From positions 1 through 64,000 of the forward strand of contig NZ_SSNZ01000004.1 of the NCBI RefSeq assembly GCF_004801375.1: a DNA stretch of 64,000 nt. Direction: 5' to 3'. Each line of letters starts with the position of its first letter. The stretch's first letter is position 1. The DNA comes from Flavobacterium supellecticarium. Its GTDB lineage: Bacteria > Bacteroidota > Bacteroidia > Flavobacteriales > Flavobacteriaceae. A program made the position numbers and the translations under genes. This document shows, in pieces, positions 35,538-44,547 of the stretch. Below the pieces are notes generated by a model that saw only the letters and a program-made list of their open reading frames with translations, did not search any database and had not been told where the DNA came from.

Positions 35538-36005
35538 ATGAGCAAAAATAACCAAGAAGATTTAATAGCACAATTCGGTTCAGCGAGCAGACAATATTCC
35601 GATGCTTCTATATTTATGCACGAGGCGATAGCCCGGAAAGCAGGGCTTTCCGGTGCAGACCATAAATACCTTGGGCTTATACTTCGGCATAAATCCATCA
35701 CAGCGGGGGAAATTTCGAAACTGACAGGCCTAAGTACGGGTGCGGTAACGGGATTAATAGATCGCTTGGAGAAAAAGAAACTTCTTAAAAGACAGTTTAC
35801 CAGCGAAGACAGGAGAAAAGTAATCATTGTGCCTAATGTGGAGAATAGCATAAAACTATTAAAACCTTTTTTCGATGGACTGCAAGAGAAAACAAGTGCC
35901 TTGCTTTCTACTTTTTCGGACGAACAGGTGCTGACCATAGAACGCTATTTTATAGCAGCCACCGCCATAATGAACGAAACAACGAAAAACTTAAACAAAA
36001 AATAG
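35538..36005 (+). CDS. MarR-family transcriptional regulator
   Basis: The 155-aa product has the MarR winged helix: DHKYLGLILRHKSITAGEIS, LTGLSTGAVTGLIDRLEKKK and the wing SEDRRKVIIV. It is followed after one nucleotide by a membrane protein gene, which it likely controls together with itself through the dyad upstream. Confidence 0.9.
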   Translation: MSKNNQEDLIAQFGSASRQYSDASIFMHEAIARKAGLSGADHKYLGLILRHKSITAGEISKLTGLSTGAVTGLIDRLEKKKLLKRQFTSEDRRKVIIVPNVENSIKLLKPFFDGLQEKTSALLSTFSDEQVLTIERYFIAATAIMNETTKNLNKK

Positions 36006-36006
36006 C

Positions 36007-36510
36007 ATGGAAAGCTTAACCACCAATTATGTAACGAGAGCCGAGATATGGCTCTGTATTACAACGCTGCTTTATTTTCTGATGAACGGTGCCCAAATTT
36101 TTGAAACACTGGTTTTTGCACCTAAATGGATGGCATCCCCTCCTGATAGCTTTAAGCTTTTATTGGACGGAAAAGGAACAAGCCTTAAAATCTTTTGGAT
36201 TGTGCTCCACTCCCTGCACGAGATTACATTTGTACTTGCCATTATTTTCTGCTGGAAGATTGAACCGGTAAGAAACTGGCTGTTGATCTTATTTGCCTTA
36301 CATTTTGCGGTTAGGGTATGGACACTTTCGTATTTCGCCCCCAATATTATCGATTTTCAGAAAATAGCAGAAACCCCTTCACTTGCACAAGACCTGATTA
36401 GACGTACTTCGTTATGGCAAACGTTGAATTACGTTAGGGTTGCCATTTTTGTTGCCATATCTTTCGGACTGATACCTTTATCTATTAAAGTATTTCGCCT
36501 ATATTCATAA
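36007..36510 (+). CDS. Hypothetical four-TM membrane protein
   Basis: The 167-aa product has four predicted TM helices (about 15-37, 60-80, 88-108, 138-158) and resembles DUF1772-type small membrane proteins in layout. The ATG is 1 nt after the marR stop, indicating translational coupling. The function is unknown. Confidence 0.7.
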   Translation: MESLTTNYVTRAEIWLCITTLLYFLMNGAQIFETLVFAPKWMASPPDSFKLLLDGKGTSLKIFWIVLHSLHEITFVLAIIFCWKIEPVRNWLLILFALHFAVRVWTLSYFAPNIIDFQKIAETPSLAQDLIRRTSLWQTLNYVRVAIFVAISFGLIPLSIKVFRLYS

Positions 36511-36531
36511 AATGGAATTTTGTTAGTAATA

Positions 36532-37104
36532 ATGTCAACTATCGAAAACATCAGAAAATATTTTAACGAATTTGTATCGATAAGTGATGCAGACTGGGAT
36601 GTATTTTCTTCTAAACTATCCAGAGTCGAATTTCCAAAAAAATCACTCATACTTGAGATAGGAAAAAGAGAAAGATTCCTTTCATTTATAGAAAAAGGGA
36701 TAATCAGGTTTAATATTCCCAAGCCTGACCATGATTTCACCTTCGCTTTTGCTTTTGAAAATACATTTGTCAGCGGATATGATGCTTTTCTTACACAAAC
36801 ACCTTCCCTCTATAATATAGAAGCTATAACAGACTGTGTGTTATGGCAGATCACCTATGAAGATCTGGAGGCCGTTTACAACAACACATCAATTGGAGAC
36901 CGCATTGGAAGAAAAGTAGCTGAAGGACTATACCTTAGAAAAATGAAAAGAGAAATGTCCCTGCTGGAAGATACTGCGAAGAAAAGATATCTGGATTTAA
37001 TGAACGAGCAGCCCCTTCTCATACAATATATACCACAAAAATATCTGGCGTCCTATATTGGGATAAGGCCACAATCCCTTAGCAGGATAAGAAAGACAAT
37101 TTAG
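36532..37104 (+). CDS. Crp/Fnr-family regulator
   Basis: The 190-aa product has a cyclic-nucleotide-binding-like beta-barrel (about 30-115) and a helical C-terminus with LASYIGIRPQSLSRIRK as the recognition helix of the HTH. No Fe-S cysteines are seen. An upstream TTG at 36520 is in frame, but the ATG at 36532 fits the family. DoxX lies directly downstream. Confidence 0.85.
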   Translation: MSTIENIRKYFNEFVSISDADWDVFSSKLSRVEFPKKSLILEIGKRERFLSFIEKGIIRFNIPKPDHDFTFAFAFENTFVSGYDAFLTQTPSLYNIEAITDCVLWQITYEDLEAVYNNTSIGDRIGRKVAEGLYLRKMKREMSLLEDTAKKRYLDLMNEQPLLIQYIPQKYLASYIGIRPQSLSRIRKTI

Positions 37105-37118
37105 TTAACATTTGTTCA

Positions 37119-37149
37119 TTGATTGCCACTTGCAGCGGTTGTAACTTTG
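37119..37149 (+). promoter_or_regulatory. Promoter of the DoxX-like gene
   Basis: TTG at 37119-37121, a 20-nt spacer and TAACTTTG at 37142-37149. The ATG follows 12 nt after the -7 box, so the leader is very short. Confidence 0.55.
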
Positions 37150-37161
37150 CAAGAAAAAAAA

Positions 37162-37611
37162 ATGAAACCACTGTTTGTATTGATCGGAGTTTTCGTATTC
37201 TCGCTTATCGGCACAAAAATTTTCAACTCGGAAGTTGACCATAGGCTATCTGGCAAAATCGCCCTATCTGCTATGCTGCTGTTTACTTCACTAGGCCATT
37301 TCATGTTTACCCAGGGAATGTCGAAGATGCTGCCAGATTTTATACCTTTTAAAATTGCGCTGGTTTACTTGACGGGATTTATTGAGATAGCTGCCGCCAT
37401 CGGTATATTCATACCTACCCTTAGGCACATGACGGGAATACTCCTAATTGTTTTCTTTATCCTGATTTTACCCACAAATATTCTTGCAGCAATAAAACAT
37501 CTTAATTATGAAACCGGGAATTTTGATGGTAAGGGAATAGCCTATTTATGGTTTCGTGTTCCTTTTCAGGTATTGTTGATCTGTTGGACATATTTTTTTA
37601 TTGTTAAGTAA
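37162..37611 (+). CDS. DoxX-like membrane protein
   Basis: The 149-aa product has four TM helices with the DoxX-type GHFMFTQGMSKMLPDFIPFK and GFIEIAAAIGIFIP segments. Relatives are linked to redox stress responses, but the biochemical role is not established. The ATG at 37162 fits the promoter; an upstream TTG is rejected. It is the last intact gene of the island. Confidence 0.82.
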   Translation: MKPLFVLIGVFVFSLIGTKIFNSEVDHRLSGKIALSAMLLFTSLGHFMFTQGMSKMLPDFIPFKIALVYLTGFIEIAAAIGIFIPTLRHMTGILLIVFFILILPTNILAAIKHLNYETGNFDGKGIAYLWFRVPFQVLLICWTYFFIVK

Positions 37612-37691
37612 ATCATGAAATCACCCGTATATAATTTGTCTATTACTTCGACACTCCTAAGCAAAAACGTGCTTTTCGACGACATAACGTG

Positions 37692-37707
37692 ATCCCAGCC
37701 CGGTCAC
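37692..37707. other. Putative attR: degenerate tRNA-Lys 3' end
   Basis: ATCCCAGCCCGGTCAC differs at one position from the 3' end of tRNA-Lys at 23803-23818. It is followed by ACAAAA and the hairpin at 37714, the same order as after tRNA-Lys copy 2. It marks the right end of the 13.9-kb island. Confidence 0.65.
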
Positions 37708-37713
37708 AAAAAA

Positions 37714-37738
37714 AGTCAAACCACCGTTTGACTTTTTT
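37714..37738 (+). terminator. Displaced tRNA-Lys terminator
   Basis: AGTCAAAC, loop CACC and GTTTGACT (37714-37721 / 37726-37733) then a T run. The arms are identical to those of the terminator at 22460-22479. Confidence 0.85.
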
Positions 37739-37745
37739 CTTTTAT

Positions 37746-37925
37746 ACCTTCTTCAATAAAGCAATAGGCTTGTTCGCCTTTGTGATGTTTATGGGCTACG
37801 GATTGGGAAGTCTGGTATTTAGTCTCATCACAAACTTAGGGCTAAATAAAAGCTTCAAACAGTTCGGACTGATAGCAGCCCTGGGTGCTGTGCTGTCTGT
37901 TTTTGTTTTTAAAAATGAAAAATAA
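37746..37925 (+). pseudogene. C-terminal fragment of an MFS transporter
   Basis: The frame reads NKAIGLFAFVMFMGYGLGSL, then VFSLITNLGLNKSFKQFG and a last TM helix VLSVFVFKNEK. It has the pattern of the last two TM helices of an MFS permease and starts right at the terminator of the att site. The rest of the gene is missing, consistent with loss at the island border. Confidence 0.55.
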
Positions 37926-38062
37926 TTCTGAAAACTTCGAAAACAAACGGAATTTATCCTCTTCAAGCACCAAACGAATAGCACGAAAAAACATGACGAA
38001 AATCACCTCGCTGCTCGCTTCCTTTCACTACATTTGGTTTATCACATTTTAAAAGCATTATC

Positions 38063-38266
38063 ATGAAAGGAAAAACAGACAAGATACCTGCAAAATTGTG
38101 CTATGAACATGTTGGTGGTAAGCTTGGAAGCCTACTCCTGAAACAATTTGTTGCCAATGGCTGGCTGACTAAGGAAACACCCGGAGACAAGAACTTCTAT
38201 GTTACCGAAAAGGGAATTATTGAATTCGAAAAAATTGGTATTGACTTATCACAAATAAACTCCTGA
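38063..38266 (+). CDS. Small winged-helix-like protein (ArsR-type C-terminal domain)
   Basis: The 67-aa product reads CYEHVGGKLGSLLLKQFVANG followed by FYVTEKGIIEFEKIGIDL. This resembles the C-terminal segment of certain ArsR regulators (DHLxGxLGxxLxxxLxxxGW...TxxG) as a stand-alone protein, a form that I recall from flavobacteria. It lacks a helix-turn-helix of its own. Confidence 0.6.
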   Translation: MKGKTDKIPAKLCYEHVGGKLGSLLLKQFVANGWLTKETPGDKNFYVTEKGIIEFEKIGIDLSQINS

Positions 38267-38338
38267 TGCTCTGATTTGTCTGGATAATTCCGATAATTTT
38301 TTCCAGCTTTTAGCTTCAATGGTTCGGCGCCCGATCGT

Positions 38339-38757
38339 TTATTTTTCCGTTTCAATTTTTCTTATTACAAAATCCATTTGCCTGTCAAAGCCCGTTTTTA
38401 AATCAGCTGCCTGAAGCGGTATTTCGGCGTCAGGTTTTATGCCTTTGGCGTCATTTCTAAAATTTGGAGTTTTCATTTTGTACTGAAAAGTGGGTATCCA
38501 TACCAATGTTTTGGAATAAGGCAAAACAAATGCACGACCACCAGCATTACTATAATTACTCCCTTGTGAATATTCGCCATAAAATTTTCCTATTTTATAT
38601 TCCCGCAATAAGGCTAATAAATGCCCCGTGGTGGAAAAACAACCACCATTTATCAGAACACTAATCTGTCCTTTGTAAAAATTCGGTTTATTGGCCTTTA
38701 CCATGATACTGACGCGGAACTATCTGGAGCGTAAAGCCTAAATATTTCCTTCCTCTT
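38339..38757 (-). pseudogene. C-terminal fragment of an S41-family peptidase
   Basis: The open part encodes ISVLINGGCFSTTGHLLALL (the S41 nucleophile Ser region), GEYSQGSNYSNAGGRAFVLP and KGIKPDAEIPL. Upstream in a second frame KRKEIFRLYAPDSS continues the homology, with a stop and frameshift between. The N-terminal two thirds are missing; the gene is cut off next to the terminator of the adjacent gene. Confidence 0.6.
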
Positions 38758-38763
38758 CACAGA

Positions 38764-38797
38764 CAAAAAGGGGCTGTCTCAAAAAGGAATCAGCCCC
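38764..38797 (-). terminator. Terminator of the DUF2268-like lipoprotein gene
   Basis: GGGGCTG (38770-38776) pairs with CAGCCCC (38791-38797), extended by AAA/TTT; on the minus strand five T follow. It lies directly after the stop codon at 38799. Confidence 0.7.
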
Positions 38798-38798
38798 T

Positions 38799-39821
38799 TT
38801 ACAATTTTTGAATATAACTTTCGTAGCCGCTTCTTTCGAGAACTTCCGTTGCTTTTAAGCTATAAATATCGCGCCAGGAATTGGCACCGTGTTTTTCCAC
38901 ATATTTTGAGACAATCCGGAAACCCAACCAATAATTCAGCGTTTTGGGCGCGTCGGGAAATAATTTTAACGTATCGTTTCGCAACAGTGGATTATTTCCT
39001 GAGGTATCGGAAAAATACAGTTTTACTTTGGTAAAGATTTCTTTTTCGTGCTTTAAAAACCAATCCCAGTTGGCTTTAGTCATATTTTCGACCGCCTCAT
39101 ATTCAGTTATTTTTTTATCGAAAAAAACATAGGTAAAATAACACGCAAAACCTTCATCTATTGTCTGACTTAAAGCTGAATCACCGTCGGTATCATTCCC
39201 TCTAAATTTTTCATAGACCAGATGATTTAATTCGTGAGGCAATCCTTTTTCGACAGCATACTGTACATCGAGCGTTTTATTGTTCAATTCAAAAGCAAAT
39301 TGTCGGGCATTACAACCACCAAAACCAATACCCGTAATGGGCGTAAAAAGAATACTGATTCGTGCTTTGGGTCTATACGGAACCAGTTGTTCAAACTTTA
39401 CTAAATTGTCCCGAAGTGTTTTATCCATATCCATTTTCAGGATTTCCGAAACCCGATGGTCCATAAAGGCTTTATTGTCCCTATACAAGGTTTTATTCCA
39501 TTGGATCATACCTGCTGGCGTATTAAATTTTGACGCATTTTCGTCTCCAAAAATTGCCCCATAACAATCATCCCATAACGCTTGATGCGGTTGATACACC
39601 TTTTCGACAATCCTTACACTGTCGTATGGGACATTTCGATGGGCTAAAATCTGATTTTTAAAAAGATTCAAAATGGTTATTTCTCCTACACTGACACTAT
39701 CCGGAACGCTTTCGAGTTTTCTATAGACTTCGGCTTCTTTATCGACAAAAACAGCAGGTACTTTAGGCGAACACGATGTGAGTATCGAAGTGATCAGGGT
39801 GGAAACAATAATTTTTTTCAT
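38799..39821 (-). CDS. DUF2268-like zinc metalloprotease lipoprotein
   Basis: The ATG at 39821 gives a lipoprotein signal peptide with lipobox LTSC (Cys about 17) and 340 aa; an upstream extension to 39866 would spoil it. The HEXXH-like motif LPHELNHLVYE and downstream TIDEGFACYF match the layout of DUF2268 predicted Zn proteases. FGGCNARQFAFELN precedes it. The substrate is unknown. It is probably outer-membrane anchored. Confidence 0.75.
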   Translation of the reverse strand: MKKIIVSTLITSILTSCSPKVPAVFVDKEAEVYRKLESVPDSVSVGEITILNLFKNQILAHRNVPYDSVRIVEKVYQPHQALWDDCYGAIFGDENASKFNTPAGMIQWNKTLYRDNKAFMDHRVSEILKMDMDKTLRDNLVKFEQLVPYRPKARISILFTPITGIGFGGCNARQFAFELNNKTLDVQYAVEKGLPHELNHLVYEKFRGNDTDGDSALSQTIDEGFACYFTYVFFDKKITEYEAVENMTKANWDWFLKHEKEIFTKVKLYFSDTSGNNPLLRNDTLKLFPDAPKTLNYWLGFRIVSKYVEKHGANSWRDIYSLKATEVLERSGYESYIQKL

Positions 39822-40028
39822 GGCATAAAAAGGATTCAAAATCAATACAAGTGCTATCCGGGGCAAAAATAAACAGATTCCCGCTATGATTATATAAGGG
39901 CTATAAATAGACTATTGGTCGCTAAATGCTGAAAAAACGGAACCTGTTTGGCATCCTCTTTTAATCCCGGTTCCTATTCGAATGTCTTTTTTTAAAGAAA
40001 TCAAATAATCCATTTTCAGGATCGTTTT

Positions 40029-40466
40029 TTAGGATTTATCCCGTTGGTAAACCCGTATTTTTTCATGTTCAAATCCAATAATATCGGCTATGGCCATAAA
40101 TGTAGCAATTTCAAACGTCTTCGTACTCGAATCGGTCGGATGCCAGGAACCATCAACAACTTGATAACTGAAACCATAACTGCTAAACGGAGCCATCCCC
40201 TTTGGGATGTTCATAATGCTTTTTAGAGTCGATAAAATCGCATCCATATATTCTATCGGGATTTTGTTTTCCGGAACATCCCAGACAAAAGTACCTGAAT
40301 CTTTTACCATCCGGATATGAACAACTGCATACTTTTCGGAGGCTCTTTTTATACAATTCCCAATTCCCAGATATTCATTTTGCGTAAAAAGGAACGCTTT
40401 AAAAGCCTCCCGAATCTCTTCATACGGAAGATGCTCGGATTTTGCGTTATGAATCAACAATCTCAT
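40029..40466 (-). CDS. Stand-alone EF-G domain IV-like protein
   Basis: The 145-aa product has VPENKIPIEYMDAILSTLK followed by YQVVDGSWHPTDSSTKTFE and IATFMAIADI. This parallels EF-G domain IV (IPKEYIPAV..., [22 protein letters not shown]), the part that enters the ribosomal A site during translocation. No GTPase or other EF-G domain is present. It is annotated as a separate small family in some Bacteroidota from memory. A ribosome-related role is inferred only from fold similarity. Confidence 0.6.
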   Translation of the reverse strand: MRLLIHNAKSEHLPYEEIREAFKAFLFTQNEYLGIGNCIKRASEKYAVVHIRMVKDSGTFVWDVPENKIPIEYMDAILSTLKSIMNIPKGMAPFSSYGFSYQVVDGSWHPTDSSTKTFEIATFMAIADIIGFEHEKIRVYQRDKS

Positions 40467-40500
40467 TTTGACAGGTTTATATCATTTTGTATTTCTTTTT

Positions 40501-42036
40501 TTAGTCGTCTCTATATTCATTCCCTTTAAAATCCAGCCAGCCTTTTTCTCCATTTGCGCGTTCATAACGGGCAAAATAACCCTGGAAATCCGCTATTTTT
40601 TTATATCGGAATTCCTTTTGTATCGGATAAAGTAAGAACAAATCGTTCTTTTTTATTTCGTAGAAAGGCGCTTTATAGACTATGGATTGTACCTTTTGAT
40701 ATCCGGTAAATGGTTTGTCATCTTCGAAATATTGATTTTTATTTTCCAGTTTCAAAAAGTAATGCAGGTAATTGATTCCAAATGTCCCGTCTTTCCTTAA
40801 AAAAGTAACGATAACATCGTCGAATGGTACATGCATACTAATCCTTCCTTTTTGATAAGGTCTATTATAAATGCTAAAATCGACACTGCTTTTTACCGTA
40901 TCCTTCATTTTGTTTTTTAAACAGATTTCCAGAATTTCACTCGTATTTTGCAACGAAATACTATCCGAAACCGTGTATTGATCCTCGTGAGCAATATGAT
41001 CCAGATTACGCATTTTTAGCGTAAAATTATCATTCCTTTTAGTTATGACTAATTCATAGAAATATTCCTTTGTTGTGGGTTCATAAACAAGATGAAACGG
41101 ATAATTAAATTTTGTTTTTAGTTCCTGTCCGGTCCTGTCGATCGTTTTAAGCGTATTGTTTTCGATCATCTGTATACTCCACGGATTGAAATTTACCGCT
41201 TTGAGCGGGTCCTGATTTAGTTTTTTTAAAGCCAAATTATATAAATCCATCGTTTTTCCGGTATACCCTATTATCGACGTCCCCCTCAAATCAATCGCAT
41301 CATAATTTTTAGAAATCAATATTTCATTAAAACGATTTTTCAACTGTACCTTTTTATTAGGTAACGTATCGATTCTAAAATAGTTTTTGTTCAATTCGGC
41401 AAAAGCATTCTGAGAAAATGCATAAATCTCATCTTTGGTCAAAGCCATTTTTTCAACTTTTAATTCGAGAACAGACGGATCATGAAGCCCGAAGAGTTGG
41501 ATTTTATTCGGAGTGGGAATCAGATATAACGTTACGTTATCGTAGGTATAGAGTATTCGTTTTTGATCAAACTGAATAAAAATACACGGTAACCATTCTT
41601 TTAAATAGGTGTTTACCGTATGATTCTCCTGTTTAATGGCAAAAATCGCAAAATACCCCGGATTGAATTGGCGGAATTTACGGATCTCATAAGATGTCAT
41701 ATTCGTGTCATCTTCCGTATACGTGAATTGCAATTCCTGAAGTTTTTTAAAATCGTAACGGCCATCTATTTGATCATACGAAATGGAATTTTCTTGTTTG
41801 GATAAAGCTTCGGCTTCATTCTTTTTTATAGGTTTTAAAACCGACTTCATTATTTCCTGCTTTCCTTCAAAATCGACTTCAATTTCTAACGTATAATAGC
41901 GCGATCCCTTTTTGATCACGATTCCTTTAGCCGGACTGATACAATACAATTGGCCTTCAGTAACGGTATAGGTTTGCTGACCAACAGAAAATTGGCACCA
42001 TAGCATTACGATAATACACAGTATACTTTTTTTCAT
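40501..42036 (-). CDS. Hypothetical secreted WG-repeat-like protein
   Basis: The 511-aa product has a signal peptide (to about 19, SVGQ) and a mainly beta body. The C-terminal YFARYERANGEKGWLDFKGNEY resembles a WG beta repeat. No catalytic motif was seen. It is 1 nt downstream of the 189-aa membrane-anchored protein gene, so both are likely in one operon. Confidence 0.65.
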   Translation of the reverse strand: MKKSILCIIVMLWCQFSVGQQTYTVTEGQLYCISPAKGIVIKKGSRYYTLEIEVDFEGKQEIMKSVLKPIKKNEAEALSKQENSISYDQIDGRYDFKKLQELQFTYTEDDTNMTSYEIRKFRQFNPGYFAIFAIKQENHTVNTYLKEWLPCIFIQFDQKRILYTYDNVTLYLIPTPNKIQLFGLHDPSVLELKVEKMALTKDEIYAFSQNAFAELNKNYFRIDTLPNKKVQLKNRFNEILISKNYDAIDLRGTSIIGYTGKTMDLYNLALKKLNQDPLKAVNFNPWSIQMIENNTLKTIDRTGQELKTKFNYPFHLVYEPTTKEYFYELVITKRNDNFTLKMRNLDHIAHEDQYTVSDSISLQNTSEILEICLKNKMKDTVKSSVDFSIYNRPYQKGRISMHVPFDDVIVTFLRKDGTFGINYLHYFLKLENKNQYFEDDKPFTGYQKVQSIVYKAPFYEIKKNDLFLLYPIQKEFRYKKIADFQGYFARYERANGEKGWLDFKGNEYRDD

Positions 42037-42037
42037 C

Positions 42038-42607
42038 TTATTTCAAATCCCAATGGTTAGCATTTAGAACAAAGTCCATTACTTGTAATTCTCCATTGGT
42101 ATTAAAGTTAGTAATCGCAATTTCGACTTTATCTTTTCCCATCGCCTTATATTGCACTTCATAAACCTGCTTTTCGCTCATTTTTTCCTGTTCAAAATTG
42201 ACAATGCTCGATCTAAAACAGCCACAACCTTCCGGGCCGGTTGAACTTCTTCCGGTAACAATCGTCATTCCATTATCCTGATAAACAGCTAGAAAACTTT
42301 TCTCTTGATCAAAATAATATTGCGACTTGACTCCATATTCAAAAGCATCCATCTTTTCACTGAATCGCGATCGGGGATATATTTGGCTTCCACAAATAAG
42401 TGAAGGATTGTAAACAATCAAAAAAAGAGTATCCTTGATTGTGCCCATTTTTGCAACTTCCTTTACGATGGACGCTGTTAATCCCTTTTCATTCACAATA
42501 CGTTTTGGTTTTGGGATGTAAAAATCCGTTTTGATAAAAACAAAATACGCCGTGATTAGAATCACAATAACGAGAAGAGAAAAGACTGTTATTTTTGCTT
42601 TTTTCAT
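42038..42607 (-). CDS. Hypothetical membrane-anchored protein
   Basis: The 189-aa product has one N-terminal TM helix (about 6-27) and an extracytoplasmic domain with Cys residues in SLICGSQIYPRS and GPEGCGCFRSS. No family was recognised. It precedes the secreted WG-like protein gene with a 1-nt gap. Confidence 0.65.
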   Translation of the reverse strand: MKKAKITVFSLLVIVILITAYFVFIKTDFYIPKPKRIVNEKGLTASIVKEVAKMGTIKDTLFLIVYNPSLICGSQIYPRSRFSEKMDAFEYGVKSQYYFDQEKSFLAVYQDNGMTIVTGRSSTGPEGCGCFRSSIVNFEQEKMSEKQVYEVQYKAMGKDKVEIAITNFNTNGELQVMDFVLNANHWDLK

Positions 42608-42834
42608 TATAATTTTTACAAAAAAGTAATAAATAGACTACTCTAAATGACAAATCTATACAAAAAAACATCCCTTTTCACAATAGCATTTATTAAAATT
42701 GAAGATTAAGTTTTTACTGTATAAAGAGTTCTACATAAAGCAATAGCAAGCTGTGTACTGCTCATTCAAAATGCACTGCAAAAAATCATGGGCAATACAC
42801 CTAAAGATTAGCGGAAACACAAATTTATGGAAGA

Positions 42835-43641
42835 CTAACGTCGGTACGGAATCGTCCAGATCAAATCGACCGCCAAATAATGCACTCCAGATTTCGCGGC
42901 ATGATATCCTTTGATCAAATTATTTACATAACCGATGTCCATCGAAAGTGGTGTTCTAGGAATCTGAAGCAGATAATACACCCCCAATCGTGCTTCTTTA
43001 TACGCCAACTTCGACCATTTTTTATCGCCTCCGTTATAACGGCTCACCGCAAAAAGTCCTTCAGCACTTAAAGCCAATGCTTGCTTTGTTTTTGTAGGCA
43101 AAGTATAGGTTAGTTGTGTTTTTAATCGGGTGCGGAACTGAAAATTTTCGTCTGCCTTGCTAAAATCAGCGGTGTAAAATTTCCGGAATTCCTGTCGGGC
43201 GGTATTTTTCCATTTCCATTGATCACCCAAACGCAAGGTATAGGCATAACGCCCGTAAACCCGGAATTCCTGTTCGATGCCTTCAAAACGATAGGGCGCT
43301 TTGGTTTCGTAGTTATCCTGTCTGCGGTAGCTCACCGCATAACTATACTGCTGATTTGGCGCAAAGTTGCGGTAAACTTCGTGGTTGAAAACCAAAATCG
43401 CCTGGTTTTCCAATAATCTGGAATGATCCGGATCGCTCTTTCGTCCCAGCCCGAAATAAGTCATTGTTTCTTTTTTTCCGACGGAATCCAGCTTGCGTTT
43501 TATACCAACCGCCGACCAGAAAGCCCTTTTTGTTTTCCCCAATCCGGGCGGACTTAATTGTGCCTGGATCGTATGAAGCGATCCCATATTGAATGCAAAA
43601 AACAGGAAAAGTGTTTTTGTTATGGTTGTTTGTATGCGCAT
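42835..43641 (-). CDS. DUF2490-like outer membrane protein
   Basis: The 268-aa product has a signal peptide (to about 27, IQA-Q) and alternating amphipathic strands such as YAVSYRRQDNYETKAPYRFE, RVYGRYAYTLRLG and FQFRTRLKTQLTYTL, ending VDLIWTIPYRR. This is the barrel pattern of DUF2490 proteins. The function is unknown. Confidence 0.72.
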   Translation of the reverse strand: MRIQTTITKTLFLFFAFNMGSLHTIQAQLSPPGLGKTKRAFWSAVGIKRKLDSVGKKETMTYFGLGRKSDPDHSRLLENQAILVFNHEVYRNFAPNQQYSYAVSYRRQDNYETKAPYRFEGIEQEFRVYGRYAYTLRLGDQWKWKNTARQEFRKFYTADFSKADENFQFRTRLKTQLTYTLPTKTKQALALSAEGLFAVSRYNGGDKKWSKLAYKEARLGVYYLLQIPRTPLSMDIGYVNNLIKGYHAAKSGVHYLAVDLIWTIPYRR

Positions 43642-43776
43642 TATAAAAAGCGTTTGAAATTTGAGGTGTATTCGTTACAGCAGCAATACTACGATGCAAA
43701 ACTGTAGTGATTCTGGAATACCGTTCTCAAAAGCAACTTCTTTTTATACTGCTATTTTGAGCTATAGCAAAACGAT

Positions 43777-44547
43777 TTATTTAAAACTGTAGTTCAATGC
43801 CAATCCGGCTTTACTATCGATATACGTCGGACTAAAACACAGTCGGTTTTCTTTTTTAAATTCAAACGTCAACGGATTAAAATAGTAAGTAATAACCGCT
43901 GTAGCCATACCTAATCCGGCACCTGCCGTTATATCGCTCAACCAATGGCGGTTGTTGAGTATGCGCAGCGTTCCGGTAGTAGTTGCCACCAAAAAACCGG
44001 CACTGGCAAACCAGATATTACTATTTCTGTATTCTAAAAATTGTAACGTCGCACAGGTAAAAGCAGCTGCGGTATGTCCGGACGGGAATGCATTACAAGC
44101 GGAATTATCAGGTCTTAAATCGCCTATATTATTTTTTAACGGCAAAGCAATGGCTGTTAGCAACAATTTTGACACCAACAAATTGGAGAGCATACGGGCA
44201 TTGCTATGCTCCGATTTAAATCCGATATAATTGCCTCCAAAGGTCAACGCCACCGAACTGTACTGAAAATAATCGTCGAATGAAGTTTGAAACGATCCGA
44301 AATTTCGATCTCTAAACTCCTTTACATCGTTATTAATTCCGGAATGTCGGAGCAAGGTACCGCCAATAATCAACGCCGATGGAATAATGAGTTGTTTGTA
44401 CGAAAAACAATCTTTTTTTACCACGGTATCGGATTTTGTCAACATAATGGGTTTTACCAGAGTATCGGATACTGTTTCCGAAAAGCCTGAAACAGGAAGG
44501 CACAGTACCGCTATCATACAGTACAGTAAATTGTGAATTTTTGTCAT
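43777..44547 (-). CDS. PAP2-family phosphatase
   Basis: The 256-aa product has a signal peptide and the three PAP2 motifs: KNNIGDLRPDNSA (KxxxxxxRP), FPSGHTAAAF (SGH) and NNRHWLSDITAG (RxxxxxHxxxD). Family members dephosphorylate lipid phosphates in the envelope, for example undecaprenyl-PP or lipid A intermediates. Its ATG overlaps the upstream PAP2 stop as TAATG, so the two are translationally coupled. Confidence 0.9.
   Translation of the reverse strand: MTKIHNLLYCMIAVLCLPVSGFSETVSDTLVKPIMLTKSDTVVKKDCFSYKQLIIPSALIIGGTLLRHSGINNDVKEFRDRNFGSFQTSFDDYFQYSSVALTFGGNYIGFKSEHSNARMLSNLLVSKLLLTAIALPLKNNIGDLRPDNSACNAFPSGHTAAAFTCATLQFLEYRNSNIWFASAGFLVATTTGTLRILNNRHWLSDITAGAGLGMATAVITYYFNPLTFEFKKENRLCFSPTYIDSKAGLALNYSFK

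Noticed and set aside
38764..38797. Insertion-sequence end (GGGGCTGTCTCAAAA)
   Set aside because: The sequence resembles some IS termini, but no partner inverted repeat or transposase is nearby; it works as a terminator hairpin.
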